DNA of 64,000 nt from Sphingomonas sp. IBVSS2 (GTDB taxonomy: Bacteria; Pseudomonadota; Alphaproteobacteria; Sphingomonadales; Sphingomonadaceae). This document shows, one piece after another, positions 32,437 to 41,288 of the stretch. The stretch lies in NCBI RefSeq assembly GCF_002127225.1, contig NZ_NFUR01000002.1, positions 1 to 64,000 on the forward strand, given 5' to 3'. The notes under the pieces are model-generated. The model saw only the letters and a list, made by a program, of their open reading frames with translations. It made no database searches and was not told the DNA's origin. Both the position numbers and the translations under genes were made by a program. Position 1 is the first letter of the stretch, and each line of letters begins with the position of its first letter.

Positions 32437-32754
32437 TCATGCCGAGCGCCCTGCCTTCTCCGCGATTCCCGACACGCCCTCGCGGCGGGCGAGCTCGGCG
32501 CGGACGTCGTCCAGGCCCAGGCCGGCATCGGCCAGCAGCACGAGCAGGTGGAAGACGAGGTCGGCCGCTTCCTTGGTGAGTTCCTCGCGATCGTCCCGGA
32601 TCGCCGCGATCACGGTCTCGGTGGCTTCCTCGCCCAGCTTCTGGGCGATCTTGGCGCGGCCGCGATGCGTGAGCTTCGCGACATAGGAACTGTCGGGGCT
32701 CGCCATGCGGCGGGCGCGGATCACGGCTTCGAGGGCATCCAGGGAGTCGGCCAT
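32437..32754 (-). CDS. hisE: Phosphoribosyl-ATP pyrophosphatase HisE
   Basis: 105-residue enzyme that hydrolyses phosphoribosyl-ATP in the second step of histidine synthesis. The MazG-like four-helix core has KLGEEATETVIAA (the EExxE metal site) and KEAADLVFHLLVLLADAGL (ExxD). Length is normal for a stand-alone HisE. It is separated from hisF by two short PEP-CTERM genes, but all point the same way, so it may still share transcription. Confidence 0.96.
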   Translation of the reverse strand: MADSLDALEAVIRARRMASPDSSYVAKLTHRGRAKIAQKLGEEATETVIAAIRDDREELTKEAADLVFHLLVLLADAGLGLDDVRAELARREGVSGIAEKAGRSA

Positions 32755-32799
32755 GGCCCCCGGCTGCGGGAGCCGGACGCGCCTGTCAATCCTCGGGCT

Positions 32800-33003
32800 T
32801 CAATCCCGGGGCGCGGTCTTGCGGAAGCGCGCGCGCAGCTGGCGGCGGGCGAACCAGATGCCGCCGGCGGCACAGGCGGCGAGCGCCAGGTCCGAAAGCT
32901 CGGGCATCGAGCGCGTGCCGGCGCGGCCGGTGTGCGGCGGCTCGTCGGCGGCCAGCACGGGCATGGCGGCGAGCAGCAGCAGGGGAAGCAGGGCGTTGCG
33001 CAT
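32800..33003 (-). CDS. Short PEP-CTERM-like protein
   Basis: 67-residue protein with a signal peptide (MRNALLPLLLLAAMPVLAAD) and a short middle. The C-terminus MPELSDLALAACAAGGIWFA followed by basic RRQLRARFRK has the motif-helix-basic layout of PEP-CTERM sorting signals, with a degenerate PEP. With so short a mature part it may be a scaffold or remnant. A sorting enzyme (exosortase) is not in this window. It lies between hisE and the next PEP-CTERM gene. Confidence 0.68.
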   Translation of the reverse strand: MRNALLPLLLLAAMPVLAADEPPHTGRAGTRSMPELSDLALAACAAGGIWFARRQLRARFRKTAPRD

Positions 33004-33039
33004 GGTACGCGACCTTAGTCGCAACGCCCCGACAAATCG

Positions 33040-33294
33040 TTAACTGCGGCGACGGGCCCGGCGCGCGACGAACGCACCGATGGTGCCGAGTGCGAACAGG
33101 CCGAGCATGCCCGGCTCCGGGATCGAAGTGGGGCTGCCCGAGCCGCCGCTGCTGCTGCTCGTGGTGCCGCCACCACTGCTGCTGCTGGAGGGCGTGCCCG
33201 GATCGACGGGCGGCTTGTCCATGGCGAAGGCCGGTGTGGCAGACAGGGTAACGAGGAGGCCGAACGCGGCCAGATTGGCGAAGTTACGGATCAT
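33040..33294 (-). CDS. PEP-CTERM sorted surface protein with Ser/Gly repeats
   Basis: 84-residue exported protein. Signal peptide MIRNFANLAAFGLLVTLSAT with cleavage near AFAMD; a low-complexity centre of Ser/Gly/Thr runs (SSSSSGGGTTSSSS); and a clear PEP-CTERM tail, IPEPGMLGLFALGTIGAFVA plus RRARRRS. Such tails are recognised by exosortases and linked with exopolysaccharide export. The start at 33294 was chosen by the signal peptide. It sits between hisF and the short PEP-CTERM gene. Confidence 0.83.
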   Translation of the reverse strand: MIRNFANLAAFGLLVTLSATPAFAMDKPPVDPGTPSSSSSGGGTTSSSSGGSGSPTSIPEPGMLGLFALGTIGAFVARRARRRS

Positions 33295-33417
33295 TGTCCT
33301 GATTCCCTCTTTGATTGTCTTCGGGAGGGAGCAAGAAACCGGCCGCTTTGCCGAAACCGGCATTTTCCGCCGCTTTCGATGGTTAAGCTTCGGCTTGCGG
33401 AATTGGTGAATGTAAAG

Positions 33418-34188
33418 CTAACCGACGACCGGGCTGCGCACCGGGATCCCGGCGGCCGCCATCGCGCGATGGGCGTCGGCGATGCTGGCCTCGCCGAAAT
33501 GGAAGATCGAGGCCGCCAGCACCGCGCTGGCATGGCCGTCGCGAATGCCCTCCACCAGATGGCGGAGGGTGCCGACTCCGCCCGAGGCGACCACGGGCAC
33601 CGTCACCTGGTCGGCGATCGTGCGGATCAGCTCCAGGTCGTAGCCGTCGCGGGTGCCGTCGCGGTCCATCGAGGTGATCAGCAGCTCGCCGGCACCGAGA
33701 TGGGCGAGGGCGAGGGCGTGCGTCACTGCGTCGATGCCCGTGGGCTTGCGGCCGCCATGGGTGAAGACTTCCCAGCCCTGCGCGGTGCGGCGCGCGTCGA
33801 CCGAGGCGACGACGCACTGGCTGCCCATCTTCTCGGCGATCTCGGCGACGACCTGGGGACGCGAGACGGCGGCGGAATTGACCGCCACCTTGTCGGCGCC
33901 GGCCAGCAGCAGGGCGCGGGCATCCTCGACGCCGCGCACGCCGCCGCCGACGGTGAGCGGCATGAAGCAGACCTCGGCGGTGCGGCGGACCACGTCGAGG
34001 ATGGTGCCGCGCGCTTCGTGGCTGGCGGTGATGTCGAGGAAGCAGAGCTCGTCGGCCCCCGCCGCGTCATAGGCGCGCGCCTGCTCGACGGGATCGCCGG
34101 CATCGACCAGATCGACGAAGTTGACGCCCTTGACCACCCGGCCATTGGCGACGTCGAGACAGGGAATGACGCGGGCGCGGACGGTCAT
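33418..34188 (-). CDS. hisF: Imidazole glycerol phosphate synthase cyclase subunit HisF
   Basis: 256-residue TIM-barrel subunit that uses ammonia from HisH to make imidazole-glycerol phosphate and AICAR. Catalytic aspartates are in [16 protein letters not shown] (Asp12) and VVASVDARR (about Asp131). Phosphate loops [10 protein letters not shown] and [10 protein letters not shown] are intact. Length is standard. A 21-bp-armed palindromic element of about 230 bases separates it from hisA. Confidence 0.97.
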   Translation of the reverse strand: MTVRARVIPCLDVANGRVVKGVNFVDLVDAGDPVEQARAYDAAGADELCFLDITASHEARGTILDVVRRTAEVCFMPLTVGGGVRGVEDARALLLAGADKVAVNSAAVSRPQVVAEIAEKMGSQCVVASVDARRTAQGWEVFTHGGRKPTGIDAVTHALALAHLGAGELLITSMDRDGTRDGYDLELIRTIADQVTVPVVASGGVGTLRHLVEGIRDGHASAVLAASIFHFGEASIADAHRAMAAAGIPVRSPVVG

Positions 34189-34225
34189 GCGATTTGCTCG
34201 CGATAGAGAGCGAGGGCGCGGGGAG

Positions 34226-34453
34226 ATTGTTCGCGCGACGACGCGACGACGCTACGAAGAAGAAGAGATTTGCTCGCGCGGAGACGCGGAGGCGCGGAAG
34301 GGGCAGGCTGTCTTGCGGCGTCAGCCGCGACCTCTTGTGCGAGGTCCTTGGCATGCGACGGGAAGGAGGGACCGCTGGCGCAGCAACGCGATTGCTCCGC
34401 GCCTCCGCGTCTCCGCGTGAACAGAATCGTCGCGTCGTTGCGTCTTCCCGCGA
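34226..34453. repeat. Palindromic element between hisA and hisF
   Basis: The arms 34278-34298 and 34396-34416 are perfectly complementary over 21 bp (starting GCGGAGACGCGGAGGCGCGG). Outer flanks (around 34231-34260 and 34427-34450) are also complementary CGACGACGCGA/TCGTCGCGTCG-type sequence. The centre of about 97 bases is not coding. It looks like an inserted miniature element of another type than families A-C. Confidence 0.75.
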
Positions 34454-34456
34454 ACC

Positions 34457-35206
34457 TCATGCCCGGCCCATTTCGATCGCCCATTTCAGGTCGAGCCGGC
34501 CGTCATAGAGGGCGCGGCCGGTGATCACGCCTTCCACCCCATCCGCGACGTGCGGGCGCAGCGCGTGGATGTCGGCGATGTCGGTCACGCCGCCGCTGGC
34601 GATCACCGGGATCGAGACCGCGCGGGCCAGGGCGACCGTCGCCTCGACGTTGCAGCCCTTAAGCAGCCCGTCGCGGCCGACATCGGTGAAGAGGAGCGCG
34701 GCGACGCCGGCATCCTCGAAGCGGCGCGCGAGGTCGGCCACCGACACGTCCGACACATCGGCCCAGCCGCGCGTGGCGACCATGCCGTCGCGCGCGTCGA
34801 CGGCGACGACGATCCGGCCGGGATTGTCGCGCGCGGCTTCGCGGACCAGGTCCGGATTCTCCAGCGCGGCCGTGCCGATCACCACGCGGCGGACGCCGAG
34901 GTCGAGCCAGCGCTCGATCGATTCGCGGTTGCGGATCCCGCCGCCGAGCTGGATCTTGCCGCCGAAGCGCCCGAGGATCGCGGCGACGGCGGCGCCGTTG
35001 ACCGATTCGCCGGCAAAGGCGCCGTCGAGATCGACGACGTGGAGCCATTCCGCGCCGGCCTGGGCGAAGCGCTCGGCCTGGGCTGCGGGATCGTCGCCAT
35101 AGACGGTGGCGCGGGCCATGTCGCCTTCGGCCAGGCGGACGACCTGGCCGGCCTTGAGGTCGATCGCGGGGAAGATGATCAGGCCATCCGGGTCTAGGGG
35201 TGCCAA
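34457..35206 (-). CDS. hisA: ProFAR isomerase HisA
   Basis: About 249-residue TIM-barrel isomerase of histidine synthesis. The catalytic aspartates lie in [20 protein letters not shown] and VVAVDARDG; phosphate loops IQLGGGIRN and [10 protein letters not shown] are present. No ATG is near the expected start. The TTG at 35206, overlapping the hisH stop by 13 bases, gives [17 protein letters not shown]; a CTG at 35182 would start closer to the usual MIIFPAID. The start is therefore uncertain, but the gene identity is not. Confidence 0.95.
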   Translation of the reverse strand: MAPLDPDGLIIFPAIDLKAGQVVRLAEGDMARATVYGDDPAAQAERFAQAGAEWLHVVDLDGAFAGESVNGAAVAAILGRFGGKIQLGGGIRNRESIERWLDLGVRRVVIGTAALENPDLVREAARDNPGRIVVAVDARDGMVATRGWADVSDVSVADLARRFEDAGVAALLFTDVGRDGLLKGCNVEATVALARAVSIPVIASGGVTDIADIHALRPHVADGVEGVITGRALYDGRLDLKWAIEMGRA

Positions 35207-35796
35207 GCGAGGAACCTTTCCATCAGCGCGATGCCGTAGCGCTGGCTTTTCTCGGGGTGGAACTGGACGCCGATCATGTTGTCGCGGCCGATCGCGGCCG
35301 TGACCGGGCCGCCATGGTCGGTAGTGGCGAGCACCGCGTCGCCGGTGAAGGCGAAGCTGTGCAGGAAATAGGCCTGGCCCGGCTCGATCAGCGGGTGGGA
35401 ATGCGTGGGGACGACGTCGTTCCAGCCCATGTGCGGCACGCGGATGCCGGGTGCGGGCGCGATCGCGCGGACGGTGCCGGAGATCCAGCCCAGGCCGGGA
35501 TGGGTGCCCAGCTCTTCCCCTGTATCGGCCATCAGCTGCATGCCGACGCAGACGCCGAGGAAAGGCGCACCCTCGCGGCGGACGCGCACGTCCAGCGCCT
35601 CGATCATGCCGGGGATCGCCCGCAGCCCCGCGGCACAGGCCCCGAATGCGCCGACGCCGGGCAGGACGACGCGGTCGGCCCGCATCACCGCCGCGGGATC
35701 GGCGGTGACCGCGACGTCCGCGGCGCCCGCCGCCTTCAGGGCGTTGTGGACCGAGTGGAGATTGCCGGCGCCATAGTCGATCAGGGCGATGGTCAT
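35194..35796 (-). CDS. hisH: Imidazole glycerol phosphate synthase glutamine amidotransferase subunit HisH
   Basis: 200-residue class I glutaminase that feeds ammonia to HisF. The nucleophile is the Cys in [13 protein letters not shown], and the His/Glu of the triad are in [12 protein letters not shown]. The N-terminus [18 protein letters not shown] is typical. The start at 35796 is immediately preceded by GGGAGGGGAGAGA, the edge of a family B repeat, which acts as the ribosome site. Confidence 0.97.
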   Translation of the reverse strand: MTIALIDYGAGNLHSVHNALKAAGAADVAVTADPAAVMRADRVVLPGVGAFGACAAGLRAIPGMIEALDVRVRREGAPFLGVCVGMQLMADTGEELGTHPGLGWISGTVRAIAPAPGIRVPHMGWNDVVPTHSHPLIEPGQAYFLHSFAFTGDAVLATTDHGGPVTAAIGRDNMIGVQFHPEKSQRYGIALMERFLAWHP

Positions 35797-35799
35797 TCT

Positions 35800-35933
35800 C
35801 TCCCCTCCCTGGAAGGGAGGGGGCGGGGGTGGGGTGATGCACGCGATACGACGCCGGTCAGCGCGACGCCGCAGTATCGCCTGGACGCGACCCACCCCCA
35901 GCCCCTCCCTTCCAGGGAGGGGAGTTTGATGGA
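35800..35933. repeat. Interspersed palindromic repeat, family B (copy 2)
   Basis: CTCCCTGGAAGGGAGGGGG-type and CCCCTCCCTTCCAGGGAGGGG-type hairpins bracket a variable centre with GGGGGTGGGG and CGACCCACCCCCAGCC. It fills the gap between hisB and hisH and abuts the hisH start. Confidence 0.88.
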
Positions 35934-35938
35934 ATCGT

Positions 35939-36526
35939 TCACAGCACCCCCTTGGTGCTGGGCACCGCATCCGCCTTGCGCGGATCGATCTCCACCGCCT
36001 CGCGCAGCGCCCGGGCCAAGCCCTTGAACGCGGCTTCGGCGATGTGATGGTTGTTGGTGCCGTAAAGTGTCTCGATATGGAGCGTCAGCCCGGCCGTCTG
36101 GGCAAAGGAATGGAACCAGTGCTCGAACATCTCGGTGTCCATCTCGCCGAGCCGCTTCTGGCTGAACGCGGTCTTCCAGACGAGATAGGGGCGGCCCGAA
36201 ATGTCCACCGCGACGCGGGTGAGCGTCTCGTCCATCGGCGAGAGCGCGTCGGCATAGCGCCGGATGCCCCTCTTGTCGCCCAGCGCCTTCGCGATGGCCT
36301 CGCCGATCGCCAGCCCGGTATCCTCCACCGTGTGGTGCTGGTCGATATGCAGGTCGCCCACCGTCTTCACGTCGAGATCGATCAGCGAATGGCGGCTGAG
36401 CTGCTCGAGCATGTGGTCGAAGAAGCCGATCCCGGTGGAAACGGCATAGGCGCCGGTACCGTCGAGGTTGACGGTGACGTCGACGGCGGTCTCGCTCGTC
36501 TTGCGGCTCACGGTGGCGGTGCGCAT
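35939..36526 (-). CDS. hisB: Imidazoleglycerol-phosphate dehydratase HisB
   Basis: 195-residue Mn-dependent dehydratase (monofunctional form, without the HAD phosphatase of enterobacterial HisB). Metal-site histidines are in [31 protein letters not shown] and [20 protein letters not shown] chose the ATG at 36526; an in-frame ATG 12 bases upstream (36538) is also possible, with GGGA between them. First gene of the leftward his cluster, divergent from sspB. Confidence 0.96.
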   Translation of the reverse strand: MRTATVSRKTSETAVDVTVNLDGTGAYAVSTGIGFFDHMLEQLSRHSLIDLDVKTVGDLHIDQHHTVEDTGLAIGEAIAKALGDKRGIRRYADALSPMDETLTRVAVDISGRPYLVWKTAFSQKRLGEMDTEMFEHWFHSFAQTAGLTLHIETLYGTNNHHIAEAAFKGLARALREAVEIDPRKADAVPSTKGVL

Positions 36527-36597
36527 GGCGTCCCACATAGCGATGGTTGCCGCGCATGCAATCTTGACCGCGCTGCCCGGTACGCTACCCAAGGGGC

Positions 36598-37086
36598 ATG
36601 ACCGGCAACGTGCCTGACAGCCTGATTCCCTATGATGAGATCGTGCAGGAAGCCCTGCGCGCCGTGGTCGGCCGCGTGCTGGGCTCGGTCGCCGACTCGG
36701 GTGGAAACCTGCCCGGCGGGCATCATTTCTACATCACCTTCAAGACGCACGCGCCGGGGGTCGACATCCCGCAGCGCCTGATCGATCGCTTCCCGGACGA
36801 GATGACCATCGTCCTGCAGCATCGATTCTGGGACCTGAAGGTCGACGACAACAAATTCTCGGTGGGCCTGAGCTTCAATCAGGTGCCGGCGATGCTCAAC
36901 ATCCCCTTCTCGGCGATCACCGGCTTCCACGATCCGGCGGTGAATTTCGAGCTGCGCTTCCAGGCGGCCGATGGCGGCGACGAGCCCGAGCCCCAGCATG
37001 ACGAGGCCGAGAATGACGAGCCGCCGGCCAAGCCGGTCGAGGACGGCTCGAACGTCGTATCGGTGGATTTCAAGCGGAAGAAATAG
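36598..37086 (+). CDS. sspB: ClpXP adaptor SspB, alphaproteobacterial type
   Basis: 162-residue adaptor that delivers SsrA-tagged or other substrates to the ClpXP protease. The substrate-binding core includes [39 protein letters not shown] and [20 protein letters not shown]. An acidic, flexible linker ([19 protein letters not shown]) leads to the ClpX-binding tail [10 protein letters not shown]. This layout matches SspB-alpha proteins. The gene is monocistronic and divergent from hisB, and is followed by an inverted repeat. Confidence 0.94.
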   Translation: MTGNVPDSLIPYDEIVQEALRAVVGRVLGSVADSGGNLPGGHHFYITFKTHAPGVDIPQRLIDRFPDEMTIVLQHRFWDLKVDDNKFSVGLSFNQVPAMLNIPFSAITGFHDPAVNFELRFQAADGGDEPEPQHDEAENDEPPAKPVEDGSNVVSVDFKRKK

Positions 37087-37139
37087 GGCGGCGCTCGCCT
37101 CGTTCCGAGGGGCTGGGCCGCTTCGAATTTTCCGTCGCC

Positions 37140-37213
37140 CTGAACTTGTTTCAGGGCCCAACGGTCCACGGGCGATATCCTTCGCGGCACTTTGGATGCT
37201 GAAACAAGTTCAG
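37140..37213. repeat. Inverted repeat after sspB
   Basis: CTGAACTTGTTTCAG (37140-37154) and CTGAAACAAGTTCAG (37199-37213) are perfectly complementary 15-bp arms about 44 bases apart. The arms are themselves partly palindromic. It lies between convergent sspB and the PilZ gene and is unlike families A-C. Confidence 0.75.
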
Positions 37214-37246
37214 CATGACAAAGGAAACAGAGGCTCGAATCCACCC

Positions 37247-37903
37247 TCAGCGCATCAGTCGCGCGCGCAATTCCTGCATCGCCACGCCGTCCACCGCGGC
37301 GGCGGGATCGTCCGCGCCCAGGATCGCGCCGAGGTGATCGAGGATCTGGCTGGCGCGATCGAGATTCTGCAGCGACGCCATGTGCGTGGCGATCACGTGC
37401 GGGTCGTCGATCAGCCGCTCGCCCAGCCGGTCTAGCAATTCCCGGACATGGTAGATTTCCTCGACCAGGCGCGTGCCGAGATTGGCGAGGTCCGGCGCGG
37501 CGCCGGCCATGGCCGGTTCCGCGGGCAGCTCGGTGCCGCTGCGCACCGCCTGCTGGATCGCATCGACGCGGGCCTGGCCGCGATGGCCCTGGAAACTCGC
37601 GACGCGATTGCCGGAGACCCATTCGTCGACGGTGATCGCGGTCGTATCGAAGGCGACGCCGCACCGGCCCTGCGTCTGCCACACCACTCTTCCGCCGACT
37701 TCGATCTCCGCGCGCGTGAGCGTCAGCAGGGTTCCGGTGCGGGGAAGGGCCGATCCATCCACCATCGCTCCGCCCTCGGAGAGATTGCGGATGCGGACGG
37801 GCACCCTGAGCCCGTCCGCCTCGATCGTGGCGGCGAGCAGCAGGTTCTTGCGCGGCTGGCGTTCTTTCGCCGCGCGGGCAGCCATGGACGCATCGACGTA
37901 CAT
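37247..37903 (-). CDS. PilZ-domain protein (probable c-di-GMP receptor)
   Basis: 218-residue cytoplasmic protein. The N-terminal PilZ domain (about 12-105) has VRIRNLSEGGAMVDG, matching the (D/N)xSxxG c-di-GMP motif. The upstream arginine pair is ERQPRK, one residue shorter than the canonical RxxxR, so binding is likely but should be treated as uncertain. The C-terminal half (about 135-218) is helical and lacks a recognised domain. It is divergent from fumC. Confidence 0.87.
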   Translation of the reverse strand: MYVDASMAARAAKERQPRKNLLLAATIEADGLRVPVRIRNLSEGGAMVDGSALPRTGTLLTLTRAEIEVGGRVVWQTQGRCGVAFDTTAITVDEWVSGNRVASFQGHRGQARVDAIQQAVRSGTELPAEPAMAGAAPDLANLGTRLVEEIYHVRELLDRLGERLIDDPHVIATHMASLQNLDRASQILDHLGAILGADDPAAAVDGVAMQELRARLMR

Positions 37904-38025
37904 GATTCGCTTTTAGGCAGCCAAAAACGCACTCTTGGTTAACGCGTACGCAGAATCCCTGAGCGCTGGAATCGCGGCGGCCCAGGGGCTAGGGGAGCGC
38001 GGAACGGACAAGAGGACCAGCCAGC

Positions 38026-39414
38026 GTGACCACCCGTACCGAAACCGATTCGATCGGCGCGATCGAAGTTCCCGCCAACGCCTATTGGGGCGCGCAGACC
38101 CAGCGCTCGATCGAGAATTTCCCGTTCGGCGAGATGGAGCGGATGCCGCTCGGCATCGTCCACGCCCAGGCGATCGTGAAGCAGGCCGCGGCGCGGGTGA
38201 ACGTGAAGCACGGGCTCGACCCGAAGATCGCCGAGGTGATCGACCAGGTCGCGCAGGAGATCGTCGACGGCAAGCTCGACGACCAGTTCCCGCTGGTGAT
38301 CTGGCAGACCGGCTCGGGCACCCAGACCAACATGAACGTCAACGAAGTGATCGCGGGCCGCGCCAACGAGATCCTCACCGGCAAGCGCGGCGGCAAGTCG
38401 CCGATCCATCCGAACGACCATGTCAACATGGCCCAGTCGTCGAACGATTCGTTCCCGACCGCGCTGCACATCGCTGCCGCCCGCGCGGTGACGCTGAAGC
38501 TCTATCCGGCGCTCGACCGGCTGCACGCCTCGATCGAGGCGAAGGTCAAGGCCTGGGATCACATCGTCAAGATCGGCCGCACCCACCTGCAGGACGCGAC
38601 GCCGCTGACGCTCGGCCAGGAATTCTCGGGCTATGCCGCGATGCTGGAGTCGGCCAGGGCGCGCTTCGCCTCGGTGCTCGATCTCGACATCTTCAAGCTG
38701 GCGCTGGGCGGCACTGCCGTCGGCACCGGGCTCAACGCCCCTCCGGGCTATGCCGAGGACGTGGCGGCCGAGATCGCGAAGATCACCGGCCTGCCCTTCG
38801 TGACGGCGCCGAACAAGTTCGAGGCGCTGGCGACCAAGGACCAGCTGGTCAACCTGTCGGGCACGTGCAACACGCTGGCCGTGTCGCTCACCAAGATCGC
38901 CAACGACATCCGCCTGCTGGGCAGCGGCCCGCGCTCGGGCCTGGGCGAGCTGGACCTGCCGGCCAACGAGCCGGGCAGCTCGATCATGCCGGGCAAGGTG
39001 AACCCGACCCAGAGCGAATCGCTGACGATGGTCGCGGCGCAGGTGATCGGCAATCACATGGCGGTCACCGTCGGCGGCATGCAGGGCCATTTCGAGCTGA
39101 ACGTGTTCAAGCCGCTGATCGGCTCGAACGTGCTGCGCTCGATCGAGCTGATGTCGGTCGGCATGGTCAGCTTCGCCGAGCGCGCGGTGGACGGCGCCAA
39201 GGCGAACGAGGCGCGGATCAAGGAGCTGGTCGATCGCTCGCTGATGCTGGTGACCGCGCTGGCGCCGGCGATCGGCTATGACAATGCCGCCAAGATCGCC
39301 AAGAACGCGCACGAGAAGGGCCTGACGCTCAAGGAGAGCGGGCTGGCGCTGGGCCTCGTCGACGAGGCGACGTTCGACCAATATGTGCGGCCCGAGACGA
39401 TGATCGGGCGGTGA
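38026..39414 (+). CDS. fumC: Fumarate hydratase, class II (FumC)
   Basis: 462-residue iron-free fumarase of the TCA cycle, working as a tetramer. The signature [15 protein letters not shown] holds the catalytic serine loop; other family segments are [38 protein letters not shown] and the catalytic His in that block. Length is standard. GTG start with AAGAGGA 6-8 bases upstream. A family B repeat follows its stop. Confidence 0.97.
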   Translation: MTTRTETDSIGAIEVPANAYWGAQTQRSIENFPFGEMERMPLGIVHAQAIVKQAAARVNVKHGLDPKIAEVIDQVAQEIVDGKLDDQFPLVIWQTGSGTQTNMNVNEVIAGRANEILTGKRGGKSPIHPNDHVNMAQSSNDSFPTALHIAAARAVTLKLYPALDRLHASIEAKVKAWDHIVKIGRTHLQDATPLTLGQEFSGYAAMLESARARFASVLDLDIFKLALGGTAVGTGLNAPPGYAEDVAAEIAKITGLPFVTAPNKFEALATKDQLVNLSGTCNTLAVSLTKIANDIRLLGSGPRSGLGELDLPANEPGSSIMPGKVNPTQSESLTMVAAQVIGNHMAVTVGGMQGHFELNVFKPLIGSNVLRSIELMSVGMVSFAERAVDGAKANEARIKELVDRSLMLVTALAPAIGYDNAAKIAKNAHEKGLTLKESGLALGLVDEATFDQYVRPETMIGR

Positions 39415-39423
39415 TTCCGTACT

Positions 39424-39551
39424 TCCCCTCCCTGCAAGGGAGGGGATCGAGGGGTGGGTAGAGGCCTGGCGATATGGAGCCGTGTCGCTGGGCCTTTCCG
39501 TATCGCGAGCACGCCAACCACCCCTGACCCCTCCCCTGCAAGGGAGGGGAA
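39424..39551. repeat. Interspersed palindromic repeat, family B (copy 3)
   Basis: TCCCCTCCCTGCAAGGGAGG and CCCCTCCCCTGCAAGGGAGG-type hairpins bracket a centre with GGGGTGGGTAGAGG and CCAACCACCCCTGACC. It lies between fumC and the 64-residue gene. Confidence 0.88.
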
Positions 39552-39602
39552 CTTTGAACCCTTTCAATCGCTTGCTCCCCCATCACCACCAAGGGAGCGC
39601 AT

Positions 39603-39797
39603 ATGATCGGGGACGTGATCGCAGGCTGGATCGGCAACCGCATCGACCGGGCGGACGGCGAAGGCGGGGCGCTGGGCGCCGTTGCCGGGGTGCTTGCCTG
39701 GAAGGCCGCGAAGAAGATCGTGCCCGCCGCGATCGTGCTCGGCGCCGCCGCCTATGGCGCGCACCGGCTCTCGCGACGGTGGAACGCACCGGCCTGA
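39603..39797 (+). CDS. Small hypothetical membrane protein
   Basis: 64-residue protein with one or two hydrophobic stretches (about 24-36 and 40-56, KIVPAAIVLGAAAYGAHRL) separated by lysines, and a charged N-terminus (NRIDRADGEGG). It is probably membrane-associated. GGGAG precedes the ATG at good spacing, so translation is plausible, but the family and function are unknown. It precedes gmk by 50 bases. Confidence 0.62.
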   Translation: MIGDVIAGWIGNRIDRADGEGGALGAVAGVLAWKAAKKIVPAAIVLGAAAYGAHRLSRRWNAPA

Positions 39798-39847
39798 GTC
39801 GACTCGCATGACTTGACGCGGGTGGGACTCCCAAGCCAAAGGCGCCC

Positions 39848-40498
39848 ATGCCCCATCGCACCGAGACCGACCCGCACGGATTCAAGCGCCGCGGCGTATT
39901 GTTCGTGCTTTCCTCGCCCTCGGGCGCCGGCAAGTCGACGATCGCCCGCAAGCTGCTCGCCGCCGACGACCATCTCCAGATGTCCGTCTCCTACACCACC
40001 CGCGCGATGCGCCCGGGGGAGAAGGACGGCGTCGACTATAATTTCGTCGATCTCGAGAAATTCCGCGAGATGGTCGCGAACCATGAGTTCCTCGAATGGG
40101 CGCATGTGTTCGATCATCGCTACGGCACGCCGCGCGCGCATGTCGAGGCGATCCTCGATTCGGGCCGCGACGTGCTGTTCGACATCGACTGGCAGGGTGC
40201 CCAGCAGCTCTTCCAGCTGGCGGGGGGCGACGTGGTCCGCGTCTTCATCCTGCCGCCGTCGTTCAAGGAGCTGCACCAGCGGCTGATCAACCGCGCCACC
40301 GACACCACCGAAGTGATCGACGCCCGCATGGCGCGCGCGGCCAACGAAGTGAGCCACTGGGACGGCTATGACTATGTGCTGGTCAATGACGATGCCGACC
40401 AATGCTATCGCTCGGTCCACACCATCCTGAACGCCGAGCGGCTGAAGCGCTCGCGCCAGACGGGCTTGATCGGATTCATCCGCGGGTTGATGAAGTAG
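39848..40498 (+). CDS. gmk: Guanylate kinase
   Basis: 216-residue enzyme phosphorylating GMP to GDP. The P-loop is LFVLSSPSGAGKSTIARKLL (about 18-37). GMP-binding segments are MSVSYTTRAMRPGEKDGVDY and the FLEWAHVFDHRYGTPRAHVE block; the lid region is HQRLINRATDT. Length and order match bacterial Gmk. The following membrane-protein gene starts 25 bases downstream. Confidence 0.97.
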   Translation: MPHRTETDPHGFKRRGVLFVLSSPSGAGKSTIARKLLAADDHLQMSVSYTTRAMRPGEKDGVDYNFVDLEKFREMVANHEFLEWAHVFDHRYGTPRAHVEAILDSGRDVLFDIDWQGAQQLFQLAGGDVVRVFILPPSFKELHQRLINRATDTTEVIDARMARAANEVSHWDGYDYVLVNDDADQCYRSVHTILNAERLKRSRQTGLIGFIRGLMK

Positions 40499-40522
40499 CC
40501 TTCCCAACAGGGGGAGGTATCG

Positions 40523-41086
40523 ATGACAAGACTGTTCCTCGGCGGCGCGCTCGGCGGGCTGGCCATGTGGCTGGTGGGCTTCATCTTCTGGGGAACGCCC
40601 CTCAGCCTGCTCGCGCTTTCCCAGACCGATGCGGCGACGACGGCCGCGGTGCAGGCGGCGCTCGCCCAGCATCTCGGGCCGCTCGGCAGCGGTGCCTATC
40701 CGATACCCTGGGCGGGCACGCCCCAGGGCACCCAGCTCTATGGCCAGGGGCCGACGGCGATGGTGATGTTCAACACCGGCGGCTTCGCGATGCCGGACAG
40801 CGGCGCGCTGATCGGCGGGCTGGTGCTGGCGATCGTCTGCGCGCTGCTTGCGGGGTTCGCGCTGCGTGCGGTGGCCGGCGGGCTGGATTTCGCCGGGCGG
40901 CTCAGGCTGGTGGCGATGGTGGCGCTGGCGGTGACGGCCTATTCCGATCTCGGCCAGCCGATCTTCAACCACGCGCCCTGGGGCTATTTCTTCTACCTCT
41001 GGGTGAGCGACCTGGCGAGCTGGATCGCGGCCGGCGCGGTGCTCGCCTGGGCGCTGCCGCGGCCAGCTGGGGCATCCGGCGCCTGA
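40523..41086 (+). CDS. Hypothetical integral membrane protein
   Basis: 187-residue protein with about four membrane helices (about 5-27, 93-118, 127-145, 154-178) and an extracytoplasmic segment rich in Gly/Pro between the first two (YPIPWAGTPQGTQLYGQGPT). I do not recognise a family. GGGGGAGG precedes the ATG. It follows gmk in the same direction; a family A repeat lies after it. Confidence 0.75.
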   Translation: MTRLFLGGALGGLAMWLVGFIFWGTPLSLLALSQTDAATTAAVQAALAQHLGPLGSGAYPIPWAGTPQGTQLYGQGPTAMVMFNTGGFAMPDSGALIGGLVLAIVCALLAGFALRAVAGGLDFAGRLRLVAMVALAVTAYSDLGQPIFNHAPWGYFFYLWVSDLASWIAAGAVLAWALPRPAGASGA

Positions 41087-41140
41087 CGTACATCTGTGTG
41101 CTGGTGGTACGAAGCGGCTGACATTGGGCCTCTGATTTAG

Positions 41141-41286
41141 TTCCTCCCCCAGCTCGTCTGGGGGAGGGGGACCGCGCCCGTAGGGCGTGGTGGAGGGGCG
41201 GCGGTGGAACCGCCGGCTTCGCCGACGGCCCCTCCACCATCGCTTTGCGATGGTCCCCCTCCCCGAGACAAGCTCGGGGAGGAATT
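41141..41286. repeat. Interspersed palindromic repeat, family A (full copy 2)
   Basis: TTCCTCCCCCAGCTCGTCTG opens and CTCCCCGAGACAAGCTCGGG closes the element; the internal units GTGGTGGAGGGGCGGCGG and GGCCCCTCCACCATCGC are complementary. It closely matches the copy at 4487-4632. It separates two convergent genes. Confidence 0.88.
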
Positions 41287-41288
41287 GC

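Noticed and set aside
33120..33200. Short tandem repeat block that looked like a CRISPR or minisatellite
   Set aside because: It encodes the Ser/Gly run of a PEP-CTERM protein; there are no regular spacers.
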